Source: Pseudomonas guariconensis (lineage in GTDB: Bacteria; Pseudomonadota; Gammaproteobacteria; Pseudomonadales; Pseudomonadaceae). Taken from it: 64,000 bases of DNA. Made by a program: the position numbers and the translations under genes. Under the pieces are notes generated by a model, which was not told the origin of the DNA, did not search any database, and worked only from the letters and a program-made list of their open reading frames with translations. Shown one piece after another: positions 35,316-43,525 of this stretch (positions are counted from its first letter, which is position 1; the number at the start of each line of letters is the position of its first letter). The stretch spans positions 124,001 through 188,000 of the forward strand of contig NZ_FMYX01000005.1 in the NCBI RefSeq assembly GCF_900102675.1, given 5' to 3'.

Positions 35316-35735
35316 ATGTCCCGTATCAGTGGCTTTATCGCAGGGGTTCTGTTCGGCATGGGGTTGTTACTGGCGGGTATGGCCAATCCTGCCAAGGTGC
35401 TGGGGTTTCTCGACCTTGCCGGGCAGTGGGATCCCTCCCTGGGATTGGTGATGGTGGGCGCTATCGGTGTGGCGCTGCTGCCCATGGCCTGGGCACGCCG
35501 GCATGGCGTGGCGGTGCTGGGCGGCAAGATGCAACTGCCAGACCGGCGCGATGTAGACCGCCGGCTGGTCGGGGGCAGTCTGCTGTTTGGCGTCGGATGG
35601 GGGCTGGCGGGTGTCTGCCCTGGGCCGGCGCTGGTCCTGCTACCGGCCGGGTATTGGCAGGCTTGGTTGTTCGTTGTCGCGATGCTCGCCGGTATGGCGC
35701 TGTTCCAATGGATCGAAACGCATCGTCGTCATTGA
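35316..35735 (+). CDS. YeeE/YedE family membrane protein, second half
   Basis: The protein has 139 aa, beginning [20 protein letters not shown], with four membrane helices. Conserved blocks are [23 protein letters not shown] and [19 protein letters not shown], with the pore Cys in GVCPGP. The start follows AAGGAAG inside the end of the first gene, with one base between stop and start. Together the two genes give the full set of conserved cysteines for sulfur transport; the substrate is inferred only. Confidence 0.88.
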   Translation: MSRISGFIAGVLFGMGLLLAGMANPAKVLGFLDLAGQWDPSLGLVMVGAIGVALLPMAWARRHGVAVLGGKMQLPDRRDVDRRLVGGSLLFGVGWGLAGVCPGPALVLLPAGYWQAWLFVVAMLAGMALFQWIETHRRH

Positions 35736-35838
35736 TGGGCGGATTAAACCTGTACCTTGCCGCAGGCCTATCCATATCGTGTCGTGCGACAACGGCCAGA
35801 GCCATGTTCAGGTAGTCCAAGACGTAATGGCGAACGTC

Positions 35839-36639
35839 CTAGGTGATGGCAGGACGCTGGGCATCGCTGCAGCCCTGTTCCAGGGCCATCAGTGCTGGCA
35901 TGTCCAGAATCTCGACGAGGCGGCCGTGCAAGTCGGCGATACCCAGGGCACGCAAGCGGGCGACCGACCGGCAGATCGTTTCCAGGCGCAGTCCCAGGTA
36001 GGAGGCCATGTCTTCCCGCGACATGCGTAGCATGAAGCCATGAGCGGAATAGCCCCGGCTGACGAAGCGCTTGGACAAGCCCAGCAGGAAACTGGCAAGC
36101 CGCTCCTCGGCACTGAGGTTGCACAGCATCAGCACACGTTCGTGCTCGCGTACGATTTCCCGGCTCATCAAGCGATTCAGGCTTTGCTGCAGGACGGGAA
36201 AGTTTCGAGCCAGCGATTGCAACCGCCGGTAGGGAATAGGGCAGACTTCGCTGTCTTCAAGGGCGATGGCGTCACACACATGAAATTCAGTGGCAATGGC
36301 GTCGAGCCCTAGCACATCGCCTGGCATCCAGAAATTGATCACCACACCCAAGCCTTCGGCATTGTTCAGGCTTGTCTTGAAACTGCCGCAACGCACGGCG
36401 TAGAGGGTATCCAACGGTGCATTGGCATTGAACAGCGCAGCGCCTTTCTTGATGCGTATGCGTGGGCCCACCAGGCTACCCAGGCAACTGCTGTCGCTTA
36501 CCGGCAGGCCGGTCGGCAGGCACAGCCCGCTGACCCGGCATTGCTGGCACGGGGACGCCAGCGGCTTGAGATGGATGGGGGTCGCCTTGGCTGCGGGGAT
36601 GGGCTGCTCGAGCACCCGGACCCTGATCTGACTGGTCAT
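35839..36639 (-). CDS. FNR/ANR-family oxygen-responsive regulator with altered recognition helix
   Basis: The protein has 266 aa. The iron-sulfur cysteines are at the FNR places: C31-x2-C34-x5-C40 and C133 (in SEVCPIP). A cyclic-nucleotide-like domain (about 60-150) and the dimer helix are followed by a winged helix with MSREDMASYLGLRLETICRS. In FNR and ANR the DNA-reading helix has the motif E-x-x-S-R; here it is E220-T-I-C223-R224, so the Ser that contacts the TTGAT site is Cys. DNA preference or redox behaviour may thus differ. P. putida is known to have several FNR paralogues. It is coupled to the small gene at 36641. Confidence 0.9.
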   Translation of the reverse strand: MTSQIRVRVLEQPIPAAKATPIHLKPLASPCQQCRVSGLCLPTGLPVSDSSCLGSLVGPRIRIKKGAALFNANAPLDTLYAVRCGSFKTSLNNAEGLGVVINFWMPGDVLGLDAIATEFHVCDAIALEDSEVCPIPYRRLQSLARNFPVLQQSLNRLMSREIVREHERVLMLCNLSAEERLASFLLGLSKRFVSRGYSAHGFMLRMSREDMASYLGLRLETICRSVARLRALGIADLHGRLVEILDMPALMALEQGCSDAQRPAIT

Positions 36640-36640
36640 T

Positions 36641-36889
36641 TCAGGCCCCCTTCACGCATCGCCCGAGCGATGGCATTGCCTTGGCGGACAGCTGCGCATG
36701 CCTGCCCGCCATCTGGTTCCAGATTGGGCTGTCGGCGAGCATGTCCAGCGAATGGGGGGCGTTGAGCCGGGCGGTGAGTCGTTCGACGAACTGTTCGGCC
36801 TCATCCGGCGTTCTGAAGCCAACGTGCCATTGGTCCATGTGGACACACCAGCGGTGCTGATCGGCGTTTACCTCGATATAGACGTTCAT
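36641..36889 (-). CDS. Hypothetical 82-aa protein upstream of the FNR-family gene
   Basis: The protein begins MNVYIEVNADQHRWCVHMDQ and continues WHVGFRTPDEAEQFVERLTA, an alpha-beta pattern. GGAGGTTCCG before the ATG at 36889 is a strong ribosome site. One base separates its stop from the FNR-family start, so both genes are co-translated. The family is unknown. The space upstream (36890-37164) carries an ANR box nearer to the opposite gene. Confidence 0.65.
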   Translation of the reverse strand: MNVYIEVNADQHRWCVHMDQWHVGFRTPDEAEQFVERLTARLNAPHSLDMLADSPIWNQMAGRHAQLSAKAMPSLGRCVKGA

Positions 36890-37090
36890 CGGAACCTCCA
36901 GAGCGCGCGTGAGCAAGGACTTGCGTATCGATTCGTAGTGCGATGGCGTCCTGCCGACGGCCCTGAAGCCAGGGGGGCATTGCACGATTGCTGTGGCTGT
37001 GGGGTTAGCGTGCGCCGTAAATGCTTTGGAGCTTTGATCCGTGTCAAGTTCTTGGTTCGCCGTGGCAGCCGTTTGTCCGAGCCGTTCGAG

Positions 37091-37104
37091 TTGATAAACA
37101 TCAA
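37091..37104. promoter_or_regulatory. ANR/FNR box upstream of a universal stress protein gene
   Basis: TTGAT-AAAC-ATCAA is a perfect match to the ANR consensus TTGAT-N4-ATCAA. It ends 60 bases before the ATG at 37165, a distance that fits activation from about -41. Confidence 0.85.
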
Positions 37105-37164
37105 GTCGGGCAGGCGCCGGTAGCAGATGATCGAGGCACGCTTCCCCAACCGCAGAGGTGTGTC

Positions 37165-38088
37165 ATGGACAATCAACGACTCTTGCTCATCGTGTCGCCC
37201 TTGATGCGTCGCACGCCGGTCTATGACCGAGCCGCCGCGCTGGCCAAGGCCAAGGGCATGCCCCTGCACATCGTGGCCTTCGACTATCTCGAAGGGCTTG
37301 CCACCGCGGGGATGGTCAACGACCAGGCCCTTGCCGTCATGCGCGATGGGTATGTGCGCCAACACCGTGAGTGGCTGGAAACCCAGGCACTGTCGATGCG
37401 GCGCAATGGCGTGACGGTCACCACCGAGGTGGTGTGGGTCCAGAATCCGCTGGACGAGATCCTGGTGCATCTGCGCGAGCAGAAATTCGCCATGCTCATC
37501 AAGGCGCTCGAGCACGAGCCGTGGTGGGTACGCGCGATGTTCACCTCGCTGGACATCCAGCTGCTGCGCGAAACCAGCATCCCCCTGCATCTGGTGAACA
37601 AGGCCAGTCATGCGTTGCCACGCAAGATACTGGCGGCGGTGGACCTGTCCCGGCCCGAAGATCAGGTCGAGGGGCTCAACGACCAGATCATCAGTGAAGC
37701 GCTCAAGCTGGCATTGCAATGCAACGCCCAGATCGACCTGCTGTACGTCTATGACCTGGGCTCGATGTATGTTGACGCCGGTGGTGGCCGCGAGCACTCG
37801 TTCCTCTTCGACTCGAGCCAGCTCAAGACCCTTCACGAAGCCCAGAGCGAGGCGTTCCAGGCGCTGGCCGAGCGCAATGGTATCGCCGCCGAGCACCGTC
37901 ACATGCGCGTCGGCGATCCGGCCAAGGGCCTGGCGTTGTACATGCAGAACAACGACACCGACGTGCTGGTGATGGGCAGCTATCACCATCATGGTATTGG
38001 CTGGTTCATTGGCAGTACGGCAGAGCGGGTGCTGCACCGGCTCGATAGCAGCGTGCTGGTGATCTCGCCGGAGCGCTCCCGAGGCTGA
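37165..38088 (+). CDS. Tandem universal stress protein (UspA-type)
   Basis: The protein has 307 aa made of two Usp domains. The C-terminal domain has the ATP-binding pattern G-x2-G-x9-G-S/T, visible as GSYHHHGIGWFIGSTAERVL. The N-terminal domain is degenerate and lacks that loop. UspE-like tandem proteins help cells survive oxygen and energy limitation. The perfect ANR box upstream fits this. The ATG at 37165 is chosen because the upstream part of the frame contains the ANR box and is not protein-like. Confidence 0.92.
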   Translation: MDNQRLLLIVSPLMRRTPVYDRAAALAKAKGMPLHIVAFDYLEGLATAGMVNDQALAVMRDGYVRQHREWLETQALSMRRNGVTVTTEVVWVQNPLDEILVHLREQKFAMLIKALEHEPWWVRAMFTSLDIQLLRETSIPLHLVNKASHALPRKILAAVDLSRPEDQVEGLNDQIISEALKLALQCNAQIDLLYVYDLGSMYVDAGGGREHSFLFDSSQLKTLHEAQSEAFQALAERNGIAAEHRHMRVGDPAKGLALYMQNNDTDVLVMGSYHHHGIGWFIGSTAERVLHRLDSSVLVISPERSRG

Positions 38089-38114
38089 CATCCAAGGCCC
38101 GCAAGGGCCTTGTT

Positions 38115-38663
38115 TCAGGTTCTGAGATCCAGCTCGTGGAGGATCTCGCTGACATCGCCCCCCAGGTAACGTGAGGTGAAGCCCAGCGCCTTGGTCAGTC
38201 GGTGCATGGCATAGTTGTTTGCAAGGTCCCTGGACACCATGCAGTGATAGCCATTGCGCCGGGCCGCGTCGATCAGGTGCTTGAGCAGCAACCTGCCCAG
38301 GCCCTTGCGTTGCCATGGTTCGCTGACTGCGACTGCGCATTCGCAATTGTGGCTGCCGGGAATCCCTGCATAGCGGCTCACGCCGACCTGTCTGAGTTGG
38401 CCGTCCTCATGCGCAAGTGCCACGTATGCCATGCACCGGTGGTAGTCCACCGGCATCAGCCGTGCATCCAGGTTGGGCAAGCCGCTGCTGAGCCCGGCGA
38501 TGAAGCGAAAGCGCCGTGACTCATAGGTGATCGTGCTGAGAAAGCGCTTGTCCCGTTCATGATCTTCATCGCGCAGTGGGCGGATCAGTACGACAGCGTC
38601 ATCCGCAAGATGCTCCACCCAATGTTCCTCCACGTCCAGCTGCTTGACGGGTTGCTTGTTCAT
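38115..38663 (-). CDS. GNAT acetyltransferase
   Basis: The protein has 182 aa from the ATG at 38663 (CGGAGGCGAC site). The GNAT fold is clear: VVLIRPLRDEDHERDKRFLS, YVALAHEDGQLRQVGVSRY and the acetyl-CoA loop EPWQRKGLGRLLLKHLIDAAR. It is closely similar to the protein at 42636 (same blocks IRPL, HFRF/RFRF, YVALAH, GLGRLLLKHLID). Such domains also occur in protein lysine acetyltransferases of the Pat/PatZ type, so protein targets are possible. A degenerate ANR box lies 64 bases upstream of its start. Confidence 0.9.
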   Translation of the reverse strand: MNKQPVKQLDVEEHWVEHLADDAVVLIRPLRDEDHERDKRFLSTITYESRRFRFIAGLSSGLPNLDARLMPVDYHRCMAYVALAHEDGQLRQVGVSRYAGIPGSHNCECAVAVSEPWQRKGLGRLLLKHLIDAARRNGYHCMVSRDLANNYAMHRLTKALGFTSRYLGGDVSEILHELDLRT

Positions 38664-38726
38664 GTCGCCTCCGATGATCCGGTCGATACCCTGCGAACCG
38701 TTGTACCGCGGTGGGCCGGTCCGGTT

Positions 38727-38740
38727 CTGACAATCGTCAA
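38727..38740. promoter_or_regulatory. Probable ANR box between GNAT and Usp genes
   Basis: CTGAC-AATC-GTCAA matches the TTGAC-N4-GTCAA type with one mismatch. It lies 64 bases from the minus-strand GNAT start and 108 bases from the plus-strand Usp start, so it could serve either or both. Confidence 0.6.
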
Positions 38741-38847
38741 GTTCATGCGGGACAAGCGGTTTTCTGATCTGCATCAAGCGGCGAGGGGGCTGATTACCGA
38801 AGATCAATTGCATCCCTACTCCTGCCGTGCAAGCCCGGAGGTCCGCC

Positions 38848-39774
38848 ATGGGTCAGTATCGACAACTGCTGGTGCTGCTTACCGACATCGATCCGCATTC
38901 CTCAGCCCTGCGCAGGGCGCTTGCCTTGGCCCATGTCAGCGGTGCCAGCGTGCATGTACTGGGGCTGTTCGAACCCACTGAAGAGCACCTGCTGCGGGAG
39001 GAGCGACTGAACGAGGTGGATATCAAGCGCCAGTTCATCCACTACCGCGAGCGCCTCGCGCAGCTGGTCGACCGGCACCGGGCCAGCGGTGTCGCGCTGA
39101 CGGTCGACAGCCTTCATGCCGAAGACATTCGCAGCCAGGCCATCGATTACCTGTGCGAAATGCAACCTGACATGGTCATCAAGGACAGCGAAGCGTTGCC
39201 GGCCCTGGCGCGGCTGTTCGGCACGCCGCTGGACTGCGCGCTGATGCGTGGGTTCAAGGGAATGGTGCTATTCGTGCCAACGGCGGCGGTGTCGCTGCCC
39301 AAACGCATCATGGTTGCCGTGGACACCGCCTTCAGCGATACCCCTGAGGCCCAGGCGCTGTTCAATCACGGGCTGGTCCAGGCCGCGCAAGCGCTGGCCC
39401 TGCAGTGCGATGCGCAGCTGCACCTGCTGTCGGCGTACAACCTGGCGGGGGTGTTTGCCTCGGACATGAATGTGACCCAGGCGTGGATCGACGAAATGCG
39501 CAGCGCCCTCCAAGAGCCTTTCGACACCCTGGCCGATGCCGAAGGCGTCCCCCAGGATCGTCGGCTTTTCAAGGAAGGTGGGCCTGTGCAGGTCATTCTC
39601 GAGCAGGTGGCCGTGCTGGATACGGACGTGGTGGTCATGGGCGTCGTGCAGCCCAAGGGATTGGACAAGCTGCTGGGCGATACCACTGAACGCATCGTCA
39701 GCCGACCGCCTTGCAGTGTGCTGGCGGTTCATCCCCATGTGATCCAGACCTGGGAGCCGCAGCCATGCAACTGA
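38848..39774 (+). CDS. Tandem universal stress protein
   Basis: The protein has 308 aa with two Usp domains: the N-terminal one begins QYRQLLVLLTDIDPHSSALR, the C-terminal one LPKRIMVAVDTAFSDTPEAQ. The C-terminal ATP loop is modified (GVVQPKGLDKLLGDTTERIV), with the first Gly kept and Asp-Thr at the end, as in the protein at 51450, so ATP binding may differ from UspA. The start follows GGAGG. It overlaps the MBL/beta-CASP gene by 10 bases, so the two are coupled. Confidence 0.92.
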   Translation: MGQYRQLLVLLTDIDPHSSALRRALALAHVSGASVHVLGLFEPTEEHLLREERLNEVDIKRQFIHYRERLAQLVDRHRASGVALTVDSLHAEDIRSQAIDYLCEMQPDMVIKDSEALPALARLFGTPLDCALMRGFKGMVLFVPTAAVSLPKRIMVAVDTAFSDTPEAQALFNHGLVQAAQALALQCDAQLHLLSAYNLAGVFASDMNVTQAWIDEMRSALQEPFDTLADAEGVPQDRRLFKEGGPVQVILEQVAVLDTDVVVMGVVQPKGLDKLLGDTTERIVSRPPCSVLAVHPHVIQTWEPQPCN

Positions 39775-41132
39775 CCTTCCTAGGCGGTACCGGCACCGTG
39801 ACCGGCAGCAAATTCCTGTTGACCCGCGACAGCACCCGCGTGCTGATCGACTGCGGGCTGTTCCAGGGCTACAAGCAGTTGCGCCTGCGCAACTGGGAGC
39901 CTTTGCCCGCCCCCCTGCGTGCGCTCGATGCCGTGGTGCTGACCCACGCTCACCTCGATCACAGTGGGTACCTCCCGGTGTTGGCACGCGAAGGGTATTG
40001 CGGGCCGATCTATGCGACGCCGGCTACCTGCGCCTTGGCCGAAATCCTGCTGCTCGACAGCGCCCGGTTGCAAGAAGAGCAGGCCGAGCACGCCAACCGG
40101 CATGGCTATTCCAAGCACTCACCGGCGCGCCCGCTCTATACCGAGCAGGATGCCAAGCGCGTACTGGCGCTGTTTCGCCCGGTAGAGTTGCACCACAGTA
40201 CCGTGGTTGCCGAGGGCATGGAGCTTCTGTTGCGTACGGCCGGGCATATCTTGGGCGCTGCGTCCGTGCAGATCACCGCCGACGGCCAGCGATTGCTGTT
40301 TTCCGGCGACCTGGGGCGCCCGCAGGACCCGATCATGCACGCGCCCGAACTGGTCAGGACGGCAGATGTACTGCTGGTGGAGTCCACCTACGGGGATCGC
40401 AAGCATCCTGACGAATCCACCGAGCAGTACCTGGCCCAGGTCATCAACCAGACGCTCCTGCGCCATGGCATCACCTTGGTGCCATCCTTCGCCGTGGGCC
40501 GAGCCCAGCTACTGATGTACTACCTGTACAAGCTCAAACGCGACGGGCTGATACCGGACATTCCGGTCTATCTCAACAGCCCGATGGCGACCGATGCCAC
40601 CGTCCTGTACCAGCAGTTCAGGGGCGAGCACCGCCTGTCACCGGCGGAGTGCGCTGCGATGTGCAGGGGCACACACATCATCCGCACCGTCGATGAGTCT
40701 CGGCGCCTGGACCAGCTGCGCGAGCCGGCGGTGATCATTGCCGCCAGCGGCATGGCGACCGGCGGGCGGGTACTGCATCACCTCAAGGCGCTGGCGCCCA
40801 ATCCCCGCAACAGCATCCTGTTTTCGGGCTTCCAGGCCGGTGGTACACGCGGCGCCGATATCGTCGCCGGCGCGCACAGCGTGCGCGTGCATGGCGAAGA
40901 TGTGTCCATCAGGGCGCAGGTGTACGCGATGGAGAATCTTTCGGCGCATGCCGATGCTGACGAAATCATGGAGTGGTTGCGCGGGTTCGCCCGACCGCCT
41001 CGCCAGACCTATGTCATCCATGGCGAGCCGCACGCGGCCGACACCTTGCGCCGGCGTATCAGCCTCGAACTCGGATGGCAGGTCTGCGTACCCGAACATC
41101 AGGAAACCGTTGCCATAGACCCTGTGCGCTAG
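39765..41132 (+). CDS. MBL-fold / beta-CASP RNA-processing type hydrolase
   Basis: The protein has 455 aa. The metallo-beta-lactamase metal motif THAHLDHSG (60-68) is followed by GHILGAASVQ, SGDLG, a beta-CASP domain with VLLVESTYGDRKHP, FAVGRAQLLMYYL, NSPMA and ASGMATGGRVLHHL, and the C-terminal QVYAMENLSAHADADEI. This is the layout of archaeal and bacterial CPSF-like nucleases, which cut or trim RNA using two zinc ions. In proteobacteria such genes often lie in oxygen-limitation regulons. It starts inside the end of the Usp gene. Confidence 0.9.
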   Translation: MQLTFLGGTGTVTGSKFLLTRDSTRVLIDCGLFQGYKQLRLRNWEPLPAPLRALDAVVLTHAHLDHSGYLPVLAREGYCGPIYATPATCALAEILLLDSARLQEEQAEHANRHGYSKHSPARPLYTEQDAKRVLALFRPVELHHSTVVAEGMELLLRTAGHILGAASVQITADGQRLLFSGDLGRPQDPIMHAPELVRTADVLLVESTYGDRKHPDESTEQYLAQVINQTLLRHGITLVPSFAVGRAQLLMYYLYKLKRDGLIPDIPVYLNSPMATDATVLYQQFRGEHRLSPAECAAMCRGTHIIRTVDESRRLDQLREPAVIIAASGMATGGRVLHHLKALAPNPRNSILFSGFQAGGTRGADIVAGAHSVRVHGEDVSIRAQVYAMENLSAHADADEIMEWLRGFARPPRQTYVIHGEPHAADTLRRRISLELGWQVCVPEHQETVAIDPVR

Positions 41133-41151
41133 CCAGGCGCGGGAGGCTGTC

Positions 41152-41796
41152 ATGGATACACAAGCAAGGGCAAAACTCAAGGCATGGATGCAGCGGCCCA
41201 AGGGTAGTCTGGGTTGGGTCATGGCCATCGTCACCTGGGTGGTGGCCGCCTCTGCCTACCAGGCGTTGGGCCCGTCCTGGCGCCTGCCGATGCGTGATCC
41301 CGCGGTCTTGTTGACGTTACTGGTCTTGAGTATCGCGGTGGGATGGGCCGTGCAGCGCGGCGTGAGGCGCACGGTGGGCAAAGCCATTTTCGAAGGGCAG
41401 ACCACCGGCTGGCAGGCCAGGCTCGCCTTCATCCGGGCGGTAGCCCGGGAGTCGAATGTGCTGCTGGGCGTGCTGGTGCTCTTGGCTGTGCTCGGCGCCA
41501 GCACGCTCTGGCTGGCAGGCCGCTCCGTGGAGCGTATCGTGGATAGATGCCAGGCCAACTTGCAGGCCCAGGTGCAGGCGCCCGAGGACGAGCCCCTCGC
41601 CACTCTGGTGGGCAGGCCGGTGTGCTCATGCCTGGCGCAGACCTTTCTGGACCGCAATGGCGTGATCCGACTGGCGTTGTTCGAGACACCCTTGCAGCAA
41701 GCGAGCACCCTCAAAGCCTTGACGCCGGCGGATGAGCGGCGCTGTCTGGCGCAGTTCGACTTGCTGCCCGAAGAGGCCGCCGAGGCGATGCCCTAG
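41152..41796 (+). CDS. Hypothetical membrane protein
   Basis: The protein has 214 aa with three predicted membrane helices (about residues 20-38, 50-66 and 102-120) and a basic first loop. The C-terminal half (130-214) is soluble and contains CSCLAQTF and a late Cys in DERRCLAQF. The family is not recognised. It lies 19 bases after the beta-CASP gene and 54 bases before the phosphoribosyltransferase gene on the same strand, so it is part of that operon. Confidence 0.7.
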   Translation: MDTQARAKLKAWMQRPKGSLGWVMAIVTWVVAASAYQALGPSWRLPMRDPAVLLTLLVLSIAVGWAVQRGVRRTVGKAIFEGQTTGWQARLAFIRAVARESNVLLGVLVLLAVLGASTLWLAGRSVERIVDRCQANLQAQVQAPEDEPLATLVGRPVCSCLAQTFLDRNGVIRLALFETPLQQASTLKALTPADERRCLAQFDLLPEEAAEAMP

Positions 41797-41850
41797 AGGC
41801 GCGATAGGCGATCGAATCAACAGGCGTCCGTCGCGACGCAGGAGGCTCCC

Positions 41851-42525
41851 ATGACTCAGGATCTTGCACGGCAGACTACCTTTGCGAACCGCACCGAAGC
41901 CGGTCGAGCCCTGGTGGAGCCGCTGCGTGAATACACCAACAGGCCTGATGCGATCGTGCTCGCATTGCCCCGTGGTGGTGTGCCAGTGGCGTATGAAGTT
42001 GCCACGGCCCTCGGGCTTCGCCTGGACCTGCTGGTGGTGCGCAAGCTCGGCCTGCCTTCGCATCCGGAGTACGCCATGGGCGCCATTGCCAGCGGGGGCA
42101 TCCGCATTCTCAATGACGATGCGCTCCGGGCGTATCCCATCGACCGCACCCGTTTCCAAACTGTGCTGGACCAGGAAACCCAGGAACTGCTGCGACGGGA
42201 AAAGAAATACCGGGGCAATCGCCCACCGCTGCAGCTCAAGGACCAAGTGGTAATCCTTATCGACGACGGCCTGGCCACAGGCGCCTCGATGATGGCCGCC
42301 GTTCAAGCGGTGCGGGCACAGGCGCCTTCGCGCATCGTGGTTGCGGTGCCGGTCTCGCCCCCGGATACGCTCGACGCCCTGTGCACAAAGGTGGATCAGG
42401 TCATTTGCCCGCTGGTGCCGGAGCGGATGGTCTCAGTCGGCTATTGGTACCTGGATTTTCCCCAGACCACCGACGAAGAAGTCCTGGCGCTCATGCACAA
42501 GGCAAGCTTGCGTGAGTCAACGTGA
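41851..42525 (+). CDS. Phosphoribosyltransferase-domain protein
   Basis: The protein has 224 aa. The PRPP-binding loop VVILIDDGLATGASM (133-147) is canonical for type I phosphoribosyltransferases. Upstream blocks ALPRGGVPVAYEVATAL and LLVVRKLGLPSHPEYAMGAI are typical of a stand-alone subgroup. The nitrogen or nucleobase substrate cannot be read from sequence. The strong AGGAGG ribosome site fixes the start. It ends the Usp, beta-CASP and membrane protein operon. Confidence 0.88.
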   Translation: MTQDLARQTTFANRTEAGRALVEPLREYTNRPDAIVLALPRGGVPVAYEVATALGLRLDLLVVRKLGLPSHPEYAMGAIASGGIRILNDDALRAYPIDRTRFQTVLDQETQELLRREKKYRGNRPPLQLKDQVVILIDDGLATGASMMAAVQAVRAQAPSRIVVAVPVSPPDTLDALCTKVDQVICPLVPERMVSVGYWYLDFPQTTDEEVLALMHKASLREST

Positions 42526-42604
42526 GACTGCCGGTCGTAGAGTTTCTCCTGCAAGCTGTTCGAAGGTGCGTTCATCAACGTCATCCCCCAGATGGATAGC
42601 TGAG

Positions 42605-42624
42605 GGCGGCCCTGAAGGGCCGCC
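42605..42624. terminator. Hairpin between convergent operons
   Basis: GGCGGCCCT (42605-42613) and AGGGCCGCC (42616-42624) form a perfect stem. There is no T-run, so termination would be partial, but it lies where both operons end. Confidence 0.6.
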
Positions 42625-42635
42625 GCGACACCGTT

Positions 42636-43205
42636 TCAGACCAGCGAGAGGCGATGGATGACTTGGCTGGCGTCATCCGGATCCCGGGTCGTGGTGAACC
42701 CCGCCGCTTTAGCAAGATCACGCATCGCTACGTTAGAGGCGGCATCGATCGAATACATCGCTCGCAGGCCTCTGCTGCGGGCATGGTCGATCAGATGTTT
42801 GAGCAGCAGACGGCCCAGACCGTGATGCTGCCAGCTGTCGAGGACCGTTACCGCGCATTCGCACTCGTCGTCCTTCTCGCAGGCGGCATAGCGGGAAATG
42901 CCCACTTCCTGCAGTTCGCCATCGACGTGGGCAAGCGCGACATAGGCGGCGTGCCGGTCCTGGTCGACATCCATCAGTTGGTTGAGCATTGCCTCGCCAG
43001 GCTCTTTGAGCTGGCACAGGAAGCGGAAATGACGCGATTCTGGGGATAGCCGTTCGATAAAGGCCTTTTCGCGCTGGCGGTCCTTGGGTTGCAAGGGCCT
43101 GATCAGCACATGGGTGCCATTGTCGAGTGCTTCGATCCAGTGCTCGCCGGAGGGCACGGGGAACGAGGGTGCGGTGTGCTTAGGGGTCATATCGGCGGTA
43201 GCCAT
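42636..43205 (-). CDS. GNAT acetyltransferase, related to the protein at 38115
   Basis: The protein has 189 aa from the ATG at 43205 (GAGGAAATTG upstream). The GNAT blocks are HVLIRPLQPKDRQREKAFIE, HFRFLCQLKEP, YVALAHVDGELQEVGISRYA and the acetyl-CoA loop DSWQHHGLGRLLLKHLIDHAR. It shares the whole layout with the acetyltransferase at 38115-38663. A perfect ANR box lies 67 bases upstream of its start, so it should be induced at low oxygen. The target may be a protein lysine or a small molecule. Confidence 0.9.
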   Translation of the reverse strand: MATADMTPKHTAPSFPVPSGEHWIEALDNGTHVLIRPLQPKDRQREKAFIERLSPESRHFRFLCQLKEPGEAMLNQLMDVDQDRHAAYVALAHVDGELQEVGISRYAACEKDDECECAVTVLDSWQHHGLGRLLLKHLIDHARSRGLRAMYSIDAASNVAMRDLAKAAGFTTTRDPDDASQVIHRLSLV

Positions 43206-43525
43206 GGCAATTTCCTCGTTTGCAAAAAAGGACGATGGAGATTCAGTTTCAACGTTCAGGCGTTGATCGACTTGATCGTTATCAAGTGCCCGGTTGCCGG
43301 TCATCGCAGCCGCTCGCGTCGAGGTCTATCCTCGGCTCAGGTAACCGTTGGGGTCACCGGAAACGATTGCCTGGCGCATGAGCATGACGAGGGCTCGCGG
43401 GCTTGTCTTGATCTTGCTCAGGTTCAGGCAGGGAGGCAGATGACCCTTGGTCTGCCATGGCGCATGGCTCAGACGAAGCAGCTAGTTTTTATATATGCCC
43501 TGCATGAGAAAGCGGAGGCATCGTC
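43206..43525. other. Intergenic region with ANR box, before the second FNR-family gene
   Basis: About 320 bases without a gene. It carries the perfect ANR box at 43272-43285 near the GNAT side. Close to the FNR-family gene is an AT-rich TTTTTATATATGC (43486-43498), a plausible -10 region. Confidence 0.55.
43272..43285. promoter_or_regulatory. ANR/FNR box upstream of the GNAT gene
   Basis: TTGAT-CGTT-ATCAA is a perfect match to the consensus. It is 67 bases upstream of the minus-strand GNAT start and 241 bases from the plus-strand FNR-family start, so it probably drives the GNAT gene. Confidence 0.85.
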
